Shown: positions 35,041 to 47,800 of the stretch, in pieces | How positions within the stretch are numbered: the stretch's first letter is position 1 | Layout: every line of letters begins with the position of its first letter | NCBI RefSeq assembly: GCF_002443255.2 | Contig: NW_019211459.1 | Span: 3,161,669 to 3,225,668 of the forward strand | Direction of reading: 5' to 3' | DNA: 64,000 bases | DNA from: Varroa destructor | Lineage: Eukaryota > Arthropoda > Arachnida > Mesostigmata > Varroidae | Notes under the pieces: generated by a model | Told to the model about the DNA's origin: nothing | Databases searched by the model: none | What the model saw: only the letters and a program-made list of their open reading frames with translations | Program-made: the position numbers and the translations under genes

Positions 35041-36370
35041 TGGGCCTCCTGTAGGATGAGCCAAAGAAGCAAGCGCTAATGGAATGCATGGCTACCAATA
35101 ATATCTGTATTCCTAGAAGGGGAGACACTCCTATCCTTCAACGAAGTGAATGTGATTCTGCGTAGATTGGATAGTCTGCTGCTCTGTCTTTGCTAACTGT
35201 ATAACAGGATAACGATCCTTCCGTGAGAATTTGAATGCAATAATCAGTACATTGAGTACGGAGTGGAAATTAACATGCAACCTGGATTGACCCCAGAATA
35301 CAGCGACTTTTTCAACCATAAAACTAATGAGAAGACCAGCCTGGCTTCGCACAGACATACTCGAACATATCGAAGTATAGAGCCCGCAAAAGTACAGAAA
35401 GATTGTCACGAATAATAGAGACAGAGCTCAAAAAGTCCCACGCTACTGTAAAATTTGCGATTAAGAAAAGTAAAGAAACGTACTGGAATAGTTTCAGGGG
35501 TCCAAGACTCACGAGGTCACCCGCACAAGATAGCTTATGAATGGATTCAGCCTGAAAGTACGACTTGTCTCCTCGGGACATTGATTAAGGAAACAGAATC
35601 CACATCGAAAAGCAAATCCGAGAACGTTATTAAAGAGTATGATCTTATGCCGTCTTCGTGGTGTAATTTTCGAAGGTATCGCTGGGTTCTAACAGCAATG
35701 AATCGTATTATTGCAAGGTCAAAGGTTATAAAAGCTTTTACACGAAGGACTAGGGATTTGTTTCTTCTCTTAGAGATCGCTTCCATAGCCTTCTGTGGGC
35801 GATTATTTTGAAATTGCTTGAGCAATAGGATACCGCTCTATCTGCCCACAATCGTCTCTATATATCATTACAATTGGACTATACAAATTGGAAGGTTTAT
35901 GGGGCGGGGTACCCAGGACTCCACCTTACGCCCGCTATTATGGAATCCTGTCTACAACGATGTCCCTAGGCTTAGGAACCTTTTGCCAGATGTAAACTTG
36001 CGTACGCCGACAATTTGGCTATTACAATGAAAGCACGAAGACAGAAACTACCCGAAACACGGGCATGACAAAGGTTGACGGATGAATAATAGACTGAAGT
36101 GGCTGGTCCTCACCTCAGTCAAAAGGGAAAAGCTGTATGCAGTCGGAAGGAAGAAGTGCAAGCTGATTATCGGCGAGGAAATTAAAATCGTAACCATTCC
36201 TAAATACATGGAGCACAATTAGATAGGAGAATAAGAAGAATCCCTACGTCCGACCGGGTATGGCAAAGACGGCTGAGGTAACAGAACGATTTGCCAAGAC
36301 AGTTTCACAAAATATGTGTAGGTTGAATGAAGGCGCCTCCATGCGAAAGGCGCAACAATGCATGGGATGA
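35041..36370 (+). pseudogene. endonuclease-RT remnant (copy B)
   Basis: WASCRMSQRS (35041-35070) and ALMECMATNNICIP (35073-35114) followed by GDTPI (35121-35135) match the endonuclease core AWGS.RTN.RG.LmE...N...GdTPTF. The linker reads KFAIKKSKETYWNSF (35451-35495) and, in another frame, VQDSRGHPHKIA (35500-35535), the DPWG.PYKI counterpart. RT motifs are NFRRYRWVLTAMNRII (35665-35712), then GRGTQDSTLRPLLWNPVY (35902-35955), motif B, then YADNLAITMKAR (36003-36038), motif C with the second Asp changed to Asn. RMNNRLKWL (36079-36105), AVGRKKCKLIIGEEIKIV (36139-36192) and MAKTAEVTERFAKTV (36260-36304) complete the post-RT region. Frame changes, stops and the internal gap make it nonfunctional. 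Confidence 0.88.
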
Positions 36371-36783
36371 AGGCAACGAATGTTTAAAAGCCATTAACCG
36401 TCTGATACAAAAAACCTGATAACTGATACGTGAAAAGTTTTCTATCTATTGGCTGAGTGTATGCATAGCTTAGCGTGACTGTACCGCCGCTTTAAGGACG
36501 TGCGATAGGACAAGTTTGCATTTACAGGGGCCTTATAGTAAAATGACATGGGTAATGTCCGAGTGTTTTTAGAAGCTTCGTTGTATGCTTCGCTCATTTT
36601 TCACTGAGCGATTCTACGCCTTTGTGCGACAGAGCAGGCTTAATGAGATTAGTTATTCCCGTTTTTTATTTGTTGTTGCTCTATGATAACCATCATTTCT
36701 ACTACGACGTTTAGGAGTTACGATGGGTGTGGTTAATGCGACGTTTCTTCTATAAGTAAATAAATATATATAAGTTCATCAAT

Positions 36784-36831
36784 TTTTGATATTTATACGG
36801 AACCTTTTCTGATTCCGTACAAATATCAAAA
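36784..36831. repeat. 19-bp inverted repeat (one mismatch)
   Basis: TTTTGATATTTATACGGAA (36784-36802) pairs with TTCCGTACAAATATCAAAA (36813-36831) at 18 of 19 positions around a 10-nt loop, and is followed by an A-rich segment. It lies about 410 bp after the last recognisable codons of copy B, so it may belong to the 3' UTR of that element or be a separate foldback. Confidence 0.93.
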
Positions 36832-39800
36832 TACAAAAAATAAAATAAAACTCAGCGTAAGTTTAGCAAAGTCTGTCCCGCTATACCAGGTAAGCTTATC
36901 TCACTGATAGGAGACACGTTATTGCACAAGAGGCTTAGAAAACTTACCTATCACTCAAATTTAAAGGCAGACCTGCAAGTGTATCACTGAACATAGATAG
37001 ATATCTAATAATTACATTAACGCTTGCAACAACAACGGCAAAAAGGAAAGTGTTAGTATAACAACGGAAAAAAACAATCAAAATTGACTACACTGAGTAA
37101 CGTTTACTTAATTCATGGAGACTGGCTGGAAAGATACATCAATCTTCGGCGTTTGGAAGCCGTTTGCTGACAGTTCGAATCTTAGAAAATGCCAGTACGT
37201 CGCTGCTATCATAATAAACTCTTCGTTACGCCGGATCCCGTTGTACCCGAATTCGCTAGTATGATAATATCAGGGGCAATTGTAATATTCCAGCCATCAG
37301 CATCCTTCTAAAACTTAGCCGATTGGTTAAGCTCAGCGGTTTAGGGCCTCATCTACCTTATACATATAAGTATAAAGAAATACTTTACTCTACTAGCCTT
37401 AGACATGTCGCTCTACAAAGCAAACATATCGCCGCAGCGATACGTTCTCACGACGCTAACGTTGATAATCCGTTTCAAACAAATGGCGCAGCCGTATCTT
37501 TCCAATCTAGGGGTGAACCGACGTTGATGCCCAATGATGAATAACATAATCGATGGCTAAAAAAAGGACATAACAACTATAATATTTAACGGTTAGTAAA
37601 GCTCTACCGTTATCGCAATACAACGGTAATGAAGTTCCAGTGATGAAAGGGCACGTGTGCTGTCAGCTTCACTAGTAAACGGGGCCATAATACGAAATGC
37701 CAGTAATCGATGAGTCGCCTCTGAATGGCAAAGGAAACCAAATCGAAGCGTCGAAAGCTCAGGCTTTTAGAATTGCTTGAATTTACAGCTTGAGTTTTTA
37801 CTTCATCTGATAAATTATATATATATGCATTTCCCCATTCACACGTTAACATATGGATGCCATTTCAAGCTTCAATGGTCAAGAACGTTTCATTTTCGTA
37901 ATATTGTTTATCTAGATGCGTACTAAATATTATGACAAAGTTCTAAATTACATTTTGGATCTAAGGAAATGGTCGTATCTCCCATAGATCATGGTCTGAA
38001 GTGAAAAAAGAGGCGCTAAGTAGGTAGCTGGTCACCCTAAAGCGGGTAAAACTTGTTTGCAATGACTCACTTTTTCGATGTGGCATGTTTTGCTGTAATT
38101 GTTCATCTACCTAGAGGACTAAGTTTAAGTTATAAGCTTTTATTTTTGCTTGTAATTTACATCATATTGTTGGAGACCATCGACTTGTTTTGAGTAGTCA
38201 ACCACCTGGTTGCTTATAACAATTCACTAGATAAGGATATACGGTTAATAAGGAACTTCAAGATAGGATTGTATTCATTAAAACTGTAAACTAAACTATC
38301 GCAAAGAGCGGAACATTTTTCAACGATTGCAGTTCTATAGCACAAGGTTCTTAATCCATCAGCTTTTTTTTTGCTCTGATACACCTGCACCGTATTCAAG
38401 TCTGAACTCGGCTGAACGATTTCTGATCGACAGTTCTATGCACAAATATAGTAAAGTCAACACTTCATCACTATCCGTCACAATATGGGCTTCGCCGGAC
38501 CTACAGCCAGATATCAGGCGTTGTCTTTTGGCATCTTTTAATGGTAGAAAACGTGTTTCCAATCGTGTCCAAATGTGCAGTACGTAATGCTAATAAAAGT
38601 CAGGTTCTGTCACAGCCGTAATTGGATGTCTACCGTTGATAACAGGGATGGTAACGACTGGTAAGAAGCGCAAACAACACCTTCCAAGTCCGGACTTCAG
38701 TTAATAAATTGCAATATTTAGTTGATAAACTGACCTGATTCTAAAAAAAAACTATGACTTATAAAATGATTTATGCTTAACTATAGTTAGTTGGTCGGCG
38801 GCGACATATTGTAAGCGTTGACGACGTATCGTTTGCTAATACGGGCCGCGTGATGCGACATACACATAAACCCAAGTAATCCCCGTATTAATACTATAAT
38901 AAATAATAGGTAATTAATTACCCTTATCGGGCTTGACGGATCAACCGTATTAGTGCGTAGTGTTTGCTTTGTCATCTTTTTTGCTGTGTGAAGATCTATC
39001 ACCTGTAACGCGTCCTTAATATAAGGAAACGTTGGTTACAGGATACAGATCTACAGCGAGCTCCGAATTCGGATGAACGTTGCCTTTATGCATTGTCATA
39101 TTTCACAGTAGTTGAAGCGAACGCGAAATCTCTTCGATTATATGTAAATAGATAGCTGAATAAGATAGGCTTCATTCTATTCATGTATTACGCAAACAAA
39201 TATAAACAACAGATCTGGTATTTGGGCTAGTGGAATGAGAGGATATGGGGCTATCACGAGTTCACAGATGGTAAATGAGCAGCAGGTAAATGATACAATA
39301 TACGCATACCCCCCGCTCTCCTTCTATCGCACTTTTCAAACAACAAACGAAAGGACGACGCAGGAAAATTGTTTTGCCTATAATATGTCAAGTCGTATTG
39401 AGATTGTTTCAAATGGAGTTTTTTTTTTGTCACTAATGAACGCGCTAAAATCTATTGGCCAACAGAATATACATGCTAATAAAGCATGACCAGGTTCAAT
39501 GTGAGATAAAAAGAAATAAACACAATATAAGTGAAACACTGTTAATATAGTTATGGTGATTGGACGTAACGTGTAGTGAAATAACTTTTTTTGTATTGTT
39601 GAAACGCAAAGTTATCTGTGCACCCCTGTAAGCTTTATTAATAATAGTAGTACTTATACTTCTTGACTTAACTGATTACCGACAAAAATGCTGCAGAAAC
39701 AATCAACAATCTGGACCTCAGCATAGAGCAGTATAAGATGTACGTCTTGTAGTATAGAGGACACATGGATACCCCATGTGCTTATATAATCCGCATCTGT

Positions 39801-39909
39801 TCAGTATAACGCGTCGATTGTCGTACAGCGTCTTCCAATGAAATGAAATATAAAAAGGCGAACGTACCATTAACTAATACATTCAGAATTTTAGTTTGCT
39901 ATTTTCCAG

Positions 39910-40163
39910 GTCCTCATCATTATCTATTTCTCTTATCTATTAAGTGGAAAATACTACAGGATCTCTCTATCACTTCATCCTGTTTTGCCTTTAACACGGC
40001 TCTGAAAGCAGTACCAATGTCAACTACGTCAATAACAGCAAAATCGCTACTGGGTTGCAGTCGAAATTACCTAATTTCACGTATCGTACAGAAAGCCCAT
40101 AAGTTTGCCATAAGCGTCTTCTCAAGAAACTTTCGACGCGTGAGCGGAGTTTGGTTTGGCTAG
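39910..40163 (+). CDS. weak candidate terminal exon
   Basis: A pyrimidine-rich acceptor (ttttagtttgctattttccag) ends at 39909. The downstream frame (PHHYLFLLSIKWKIL...) stays open for about 83 codons to TAG at 40161-40163. The frame is also open upstream to ATG 39843, and its length is within chance. No domain is recognised. Confidence 0.15.
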
Positions 40164-43100
40164 AGGAGATCGAGTATATCTTGGTATCGAAAACTTGCAT
40201 GAAACATGTTTCGAAAAGCCCACCTTTTCCACAGCGGAGTCGTAAGCCACTCGTGTATCATTGAGACGCAGGGAACGCGAAGTCCGGCGGTATGTACGTA
40301 AGCCATAAAATTAAGCGAGAAGTTGATTAAAACGGGAACCGTGCAAGGCTGAAACACTACAACATAAATGTAAGCATGTATTTACACTGTTAAGTTCTCA
40401 CGATGGTGCGACGCCGGATTCAGTCTCATACTTCAAGAACAGCTTGTAACTGTTTCCCAGGGCACTGTAGGAACCAACGGAACTTTGTAGATTATATTGA
40501 CCTCGTGAGAGTACCCCGAACCCGCCTTGCCGGATGTTCGAGCCTCCGGCAATTATTGATGCTCTCTTTGTAAAAGCGAAATGGCATACAACTGAGACTT
40601 GGGTATAAAAAAAAAAGGAACACAAGGCAAAGCGAACTGAAGTATCACCGAAGTTATCAACTCGATGGACTTGTAGAAACAAGTATCTGGAGCTCTGAAA
40701 ACACTGATGTCATCTTTTCTCGGTAACGATCATTTGCGTTAACAGTTGTTGTCGTTACAGGACGCGTAGTAGGTGTGTGGGGAGCTTTGACGTCATTCAG
40801 AGAATAGTAAGCATTAGATAATTCCAGTGAAGAGCTTGTAAATCGCCATAAGAGGTCCTCATCGAGATCCAACTTACTGTGAACTCTCCGTAACGATCCG
40901 AATGGTCGGCCAAATGGCTTCGGTCAGATTAGCAAAACTTGTGGAAAACGTTTATGCATGGATTCGTTGCAACAACTTAATCTATCACGAATCGTAAGAA
41001 ATTACGTCAGAAAAAAAGTAAATGAAGTTTCTTTAATTCGCCCTGTCGTCTCTTTGTCGATCTTGTGCCATTCAAGCTAGCAAGTTCGTGAACGTTCGAA
41101 TAAAGTCGACGCCACGCCATAGAGGTGGGTGGGAAGTTCTTCCTACCACGGTTGCGAGCCATAACGATGGAAAGGTAAATTGTAAAACGTCTTTCTTCTA
41201 CCGTTACTTCTAGGTCTCGTGTTTGAGATTTTCTAAGTGTTAGAAACGTGGTGCTCAGCACACGCTTCGATAAACACTATCGGCGTATTCAGCAAAAAAA
41301 AAGCATCCAATCTGATTGCTTAGTTAAAGCCGAATCAGCCTCCATTGGTATCGCTTCGCGGTGATAGTCTTTATCATACATTCCAGGTTCTAGAGATAAC
41401 GCACATGTCAAATCGACAATTTATGACACGATCGAGGAGTAGACTTATAAAAACTGGTAACCGACAATCGCTAATCATATCAGTGAAGGTACTATCTCAC
41501 CTCTTATTCCCCTGGTGTTGGAGGCACGACAATCTACAGTACTTACTAAAAATAGATATCATAGTATTGTTTTAATAGCAGTGACCGTCGCAAAGTAAAT
41601 GACGGAAGCCATGGAGCGCGTGTCTAATTTCCCACATAGCAGTTTGTTCTAGCAGCTGTGACTATTCATTGTTTTCGTATTAAGATATTTTGAATTTAAA
41701 TTGGCCAATTTCTTTTTGTAAGAACTGCGGACACCTGGTGATATCACGCAGTACGTGCTTGTTCTGAAATTCCTCTACCCGTTTCGCGTAAACGCAACAA
41801 GGCCCTGAACCATTTTTGGCAAGGCATATTCGATTTTAGTCCTCGGTCCGAGGTAGGCGGCGACACTACTTTTCAAGATACTACTGGTGCTATCTTGATT
41901 TAAGAATATTTCAAAACAAACTTATCGTAAGCTTCCAATCAGTGTGATGATCTTAGGGCCTTGCTCTCTTCTTCTCCATGTGTTCTCCGAACAATCTTGA
42001 GCTTGCAGGTAACGAAATATCCGGTTGGTCCGATTGCCCCTCAAGCATAAAAAAAATTGAAATTATAACTAATAGTTCGATTGTGTTGTCAAGTCTATCT
42101 GCACAGATGTACATTTCTGCCTAAGACTAAGATCACAGTAATAAGATGTGACGCATTGATTGGTTGTTTGTGCTCACGATCTAAGAATATCTATCCAAAA
42201 TCGTGTGAGATAGTGCCCACGAGATGGTCCGATCTATAATGGTGCATTACCGATTGGAGTTTTTTTGTAACAATTTGGGTTGTATGTATGCACTTATGAA
42301 ACAGAACAAGTTTGTATATATTGGTGTTGATATATTAAGCTAATCTTTATAAGGTCTTCTGGTTACAATTTACGTTCAGCTAACCTGCTCGATGGGATCG
42401 AACCTATTCAATCCATGTCTGAAGCTTGAAGATTTTTGTCAGACGAGGCTGTACCTCCTATTGAAATAAAAACAGATACCTATGCCAATCGAGTGTAAGA
42501 TGATGAGAGGGCTTTAAGGCCCAAGCTGGTATTGGCCTATCGCTTCAAATATGATGAAGCTTTCAGCCATTAATGAAGCCCATGCAAAGTGTACCCTTCG
42601 CGCATGCAGATAAGGAGACGCGTATACTGCCCAATCTTTCCAGAAAAAAAAAAGAGAGCATTATCTAGTTTGAGTTCTACTCAATCGTCCTAACAGATAA
42701 GATTTGCGATACTATTTTATGCTTGCTATTACACTCTTCTGTTGATTTTACACTTAATTGTAATTATGTTCTATGCCTTTCTAGCAGGAGACCGTTAGTT
42801 TCACAATGCAATATTTTAATTTTGCAGAAAAAAAATGTAACACTATACAGACGGAGATATGTACCGATCATTCTTTTCAGTGCAAGCATAGCTGTACATG
42901 ATCTACATACAGACGTGGCTGGCTACTTTACACGCCAAAGTTTATCCTTAGTCCTATTCGTGACATCGGAAAAATCGATAGTGTTAGGCCTCCGCGATAG
43001 CTTGCTGGACAACTTGCAATTTGCTTGCTAATGTCAGAAATATGCTGTGGCCTACGACTGAATCCGGCCGTAGACGCACGACTTATTTCGTGCTGGGAGC

Positions 43101-44779
43101 CAGCCGTCTGCCTAACAGCGGTGCGGAACGTAAGGCTCGAAACACAGAACGACCAGGGAGTGTGTGGAGCTGCTACCAATATGGAAATTCAATCGCTGAG
43201 CTTTATATAAAAATTGAAAAATTCGCGATGTCTTTTTTTCACAGTTTTATATATATCGAGAGTTCGAGACCATACAGGTTCAGCTTCTTCGAACGCAGAA
43301 ATATCCTTTGATATCAGCAACGACACTATCAATTCTGCACGGCAGAACTAATTTTATTTCATCACTTTTTAAGATCATGCCTTCACTGTACTTCAACTTG
43401 AGTTATATCGTATCGGTGCAGTAGTGAAGTCTATTACTAACGCAGATAAAACCGTGCTTTTATGCATTCATTGCTAAGCTGCAAAATCAGCTAAACAATC
43501 TTCCTGTTGCTTTTATACAGTCTTAGAGCTGGTTTTCAAATATCGTTTGAGATACGACCCCATTGCAAACATCGAACTAACCCTTAAATACAACTTAGAT
43601 AAATGTTTCTAATTTTCCGTCCGGCGTTCTTGTTAAGAAGAATTCAAACCTACTGAACGTCTTCTTAAAAGCAATAAAAGATCATTAACATTGTGCATTG
43701 ACAGCTGTGTCTTTCGTATCGTATTGTGGAGACCTTATATAGAAGTTAAGTTGCAAATCTTACAATTGGAAATTTTGTTGTTCATTACAACCGAACAACT
43801 GCCGAAGCAGCATGAGATATTCATGCCGTCCCAACAACTGTCCAAAAAAAAACTACTCAAAATCCATTTGCGAACTGCGTCTTGGAACTGCTCGGTTTAG
43901 CCCACCCCAGTCGGCTATTTGGGGTGTACGTATTTTTGAAAAAAAGTTACACGTAATTGGGCGAAAAAATGAACTGAGCTCACTCCAAAGTTAGCAGCTT
44001 ACAGTTCTTATGAACGAAGAGAACATCGCAATAGAACGCGGCTTATCGTTGTTTCTCGGTATCGCGTTTAGCGTCGAGCAACACTCTAGACACAATGACA
44101 GCTTTTCCACGCAGAATATCATCCGCGACGAAAATTGCTCTCTTCACATCGATACAAAGCAGACAGAATCATGAGTAGCTGTGCCCAAACTCAAGCCCGA
44201 TCTCTAACCCGAGGTGCCGACGCTTTTCGTTCAGTAGGACTGGATGGACTTTTTACACTGTAAAACCGGGACGTTTGGCCGAGATGTGTATATGACCCAG
44301 CGCTATCAAGTGAACGAGACACTATGCGCCAAACACAGCTGCTAGATAACGAAAAACTGTCTTTCCCCTACCAAAAATGGCAGGCCGCATATGGCGAAAG
44401 TCGTAAAGGCCGCTTTGTAGGAGTTTGAATAAAAGTTTTTTTTTCTTTGCAGCTACAATATTTACCAGACCGACGGACTATCACTTTTTTAGATCTCTCA
44501 CAAATGAAATTGCATTTGATTGTCAGAAAAATCCCAAGGCCTAACCGGACGAGTTTTTCAGCTGACCTAAAAGTTTATGGTGAAAAGGAATAAGTTTAAT
44601 TGATTGACAGACGGGAACTCGTGTTGCTGCAATGTAAGTAAAGGTAATGTATTTGAGTGTTCCATAATATGAACTCTTCGGAGCTAACATTATTAGGAAT
44701 AATTGAATTTAAATACTGTTTGCAAATCGCAATTAGCCATAGCCACATCGTGCCATTGAGTGAAAGTCGGTAGAACCTG

Positions 44780-44883
44780 CCCGCTTTGACTTCACCGGAG
44801 GGAGAGAGGTGGAAGGGGCGATAAGGGTGTGGTTAGTTATCAGTGTTTGCTGTCGGAGATCCCGCCGCGAGAAAGGGCACCGA
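44780..44883 (+). promoter_or_regulatory. possible promoter and first exon
   Basis: A local GC-rich patch with an initiator-like TTATCAGTG (arthropod TCAGT core at 44839-44843), ending at a consensus donor, CACCGA|GTAAGT, at 44883/44884. The exon would be noncoding or only marginally coding. Evidence is limited to consensus matches. Confidence 0.18.
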
Positions 44884-44889
44884 GTAAGT

Positions 44890-47800
44890 CAGAGGCCCTT
44901 TCTAAGCGTTTTGCTCAGTTAGAGAACTGTGGCCGCAAAGGACATGAAAAAACAGTTGAGAAAATATCGATTCAAGTGGACAACTTCGAAAACTTACCAT
45001 CACCACCACCGCTACTGCTGCGCCCTTCACCCATGTAGCTTTCTATCTATTAAGGATCTTTTATTCGTGTCCTTTTTTTGCTATACGTTTTCGAGGCAAG
45101 AAAAACTTTCGCTCTGCAATACGCGATTCGCCTCTGTTTTCTTTCGCTCAACTCATTATACTGGCATCTTTAACAGTTACACATTTAGTTTACCAGAAAT
45201 TGTCGATCTTCTATTAAATATTAAATGCAGGTACTAGTGCCTAAATTAAAAACGTCTCGTAGCTTTGGATTTTCCTTATTTCGTGATTTAATTGATTCCC
45301 AACCCTATACTCAACTGGCCCCAACACAGTTTCCTACCTTATGAAGCACAGTCTAGAAACATTTTTCTGTCAAAAACATATTATACTTGCCCTGTCTAAG
45401 AGCACCATTAATTCTGTAAGGTGTTCTACATGGCAAAAAAGTCCCTTCGCGCTTCCGTTTTCAGCAGGCCCTGACGTGCCTCGCGAATACCTGTTCCTGT
45501 TTCATATCTTTCTAAATAAATCTACTATGCTTACAAATCGTAAATATAGAGGCATCGCAGTCATCAGAATCGGGTCTGATTTTATTCCATCCCTATATCG
45601 ACAACGATTTACGTGATTTTTGCGTCGGAGAGAACATTATAATAATTTTCAGATGACATATGTTTACGACGACCGCGGCGGTTATCGTGGTAAGTGGCAG
45701 TCAATTAAACGGCCTAGAAAATAAAAGATATTTAAATGATTGAAGCTATTGTGAATGCTGAACTTAGGATCCTGCTTGTAAATCAGTCACAACCAAAATA
45801 TCTGACGGGTAGAATTGTGTGTAATTGTTCGAAACTCTAATCGGTACGATAGGGTTCCGTTAGTCTTGTAGAGACATGATCTAAGTAGTGAAATGTTAAA
45901 CCTATCTGTACGCCGGTAACTGGGAGATGTACCGGTTACGTTATAGTCAGTGTGCCTGGTCGCGTTCGATCCATTGGAGGAGTGAGTACATAACCTGTAC
46001 ACCCTGTTCTATTTCCTCGTGCGTTCAAAGCTCAAAAACAGCTCGAGTGAACCATCGTAATTGGACCGTGTCAAATTGTCTGATTGCGATAAGTGTGTTT
46101 CCTCTTAAGAAATTGTGAAATAAACAGACCATATGTGTTATATGAAATTTCCGCTTATATAGAGCTACTGATTGTAAGCGAAACTAGAACACTGAAGGCC
46201 AAAGTTTTTCCTAATCGTAATTGCCGCTTATACTAGAACTGAGTTTTTCAGTAGAGGCTGTCAGTAGTATTCATCATATCAATCGTACGTTAGCTAACAT
46301 ACGAAATTACGTTAAACAAAGATCGCTCCTGTCTCGAAAGTCGAGGCTTCGTAGATTGGTCGTTATTGTTTGAAACGGACGCTTCACGATCAGGTCGTTA
46401 ATTCATTCGACTTGCATAGTCGGCCTGTGACCTATATTAAATCAAGTAGAATTCGTCGAATCCCGCTACGACAGTCCCTTATTTACTATCAAGTAAAAAT
46501 TTATTTGTAACAAACCCTGCACGGCGACGGATAGTTAGTATAGCAGCTGGGGTGAAATTTTCACCGAGATTCTTTCTGTATGGCGCCGGGAGGGTGCCAT
46601 ATTGTCCGTTGTTCACAGAATTGGACTGAACCTTAAACAGTTCAGAAAAAGCACAGAAGGACAATTCATCATTGATGAAAAGTGAACGCCAACCACTGAT
46701 TACGTCTTTGATTCTTAGGCTATTGTAACGTACCGTGCCCTTTGAGCCGTCTTGCAATAAACAGTACAAAGTAGGGCAAACAAACAATAATAATTACCTT
46801 TAGATACTATTCGAATGACTCTATTTTAGAAAATGCAACACAACTCGTGTAATTTTTCGCTTAGAATGTCGTTACATCACAATGATCGAGTTTTGTTGAT
46901 TCCACACCCCCGACGTACAGTTGGGGGTACAGTCCGACTGACCGTAATAATAAATAAATAAAACTTACACTTGGAACTTGAGAGCGAATATGTGGCGTTG
47001 TGTGCCGCTTCCTCCTGCTATTCGTGTTCGATTCACCTGGCGTCAAGGACGATTACTGCGCGTTTACAGCCCATGAAAGTGTCTCTATTAATAAAGCCTT
47101 GCAGCCATTACCGGCTCCGTTGAGAGAGCAGCGCTTCGACGACCTACAATCTTCTGTATCCGAAAATGTCGCTCTAAGTGGGCTACTGTGCAATGTAAGA
47201 GTGCTTAGTAAATAGACTCGAGCCCGTTCTAGAAGCTTTGACACTTTTCATCAAACACTCAGATGACTGTATAGATACGCGCAATATATGTAGTGTTTCT
47301 ACAGAGAAAATTATTAGCGTGTTAGATAAACAAAATGGATGGAAACGACTATCTTACCAATTGAATTCTCTCATTTGTTAATCATTTATTGAAAATTTAC
47401 AGGCATCTTTCCATTCTATATGCAAATCTATAGTAGGTAATGTGTTCTTTGCAAAACGGCTTTCCTGAGAAAAGCTAACAGGCCAATCTTCAAAGTCTTT
47501 CACGAAGTGAAATGGACTTCTGTTATGAACAAACCTAATGCTAACGGTTATTAGAAGGTCGTACAATGCACGTAAGGTCCGCCCTCTGTAAATTTTTATG
47601 GACATCACACGAGATGTCTGCAATGGGCAAGTGACCAAACATATATCATACGTTAGATGTTTGCTTTGTACGTTGGCGTAACGTTAGATAATGTAAGGGA
47701 AGATGAAGATAATAAAACTTTTCTATTTACGTATACGGGCCATGTATTAATCACTGCGTATATACATGGATTTTGCTCAAGCCACGCAAGTTGCTCAAGC

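Larger units (their letters stand above)
33170..36370 (+). mobile_element. degraded R1/jockey-type retrotransposon, copy B
   Basis: A second, shorter relic of the same family on the plus strand. It has the 5' block (33175-33900), an undefined middle (33900-35030), endonuclease motifs (35041-35135), the linker (35451-35535), RT motifs (35659-36038) and the post-RT region (36079-36370). Compared with copy A it lacks about 340 bp between the linker and the LTA.N RT motif, including the SYRPICLL segment. The spacing before and after that gap agrees with copy A. An A-rich segment at about 36827-36851 may be what is left of the 3' tail. Confidence 0.85.
36371..44779. other. noncoding stretch
   Basis: It contains the 19-bp hairpin at 36784-36831, isolated donor-like sites (CCAG|GTAAGC at 36888/36889; minus GATAG|GTAAGT near 36947), and open frames up to 106 codons at chance level. 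A possible terminal exon at 39910-40163 is listed separately. No repeat family was recognised. Confidence 0.5.

Noticed and set aside
37121..37196. Possible tRNA: ACTGGC...GCCAGT 76 bp apart with AGTTCGAATC
   Set aside because: The outer stem and B-box-like string fit, but the T stem does not pair and there is no A box. Probably coincidence.
37321..37350. Second A-box-like string (TTAAGCTCAGCGG)
   Set aside because: No B box or stems at the right spacing.
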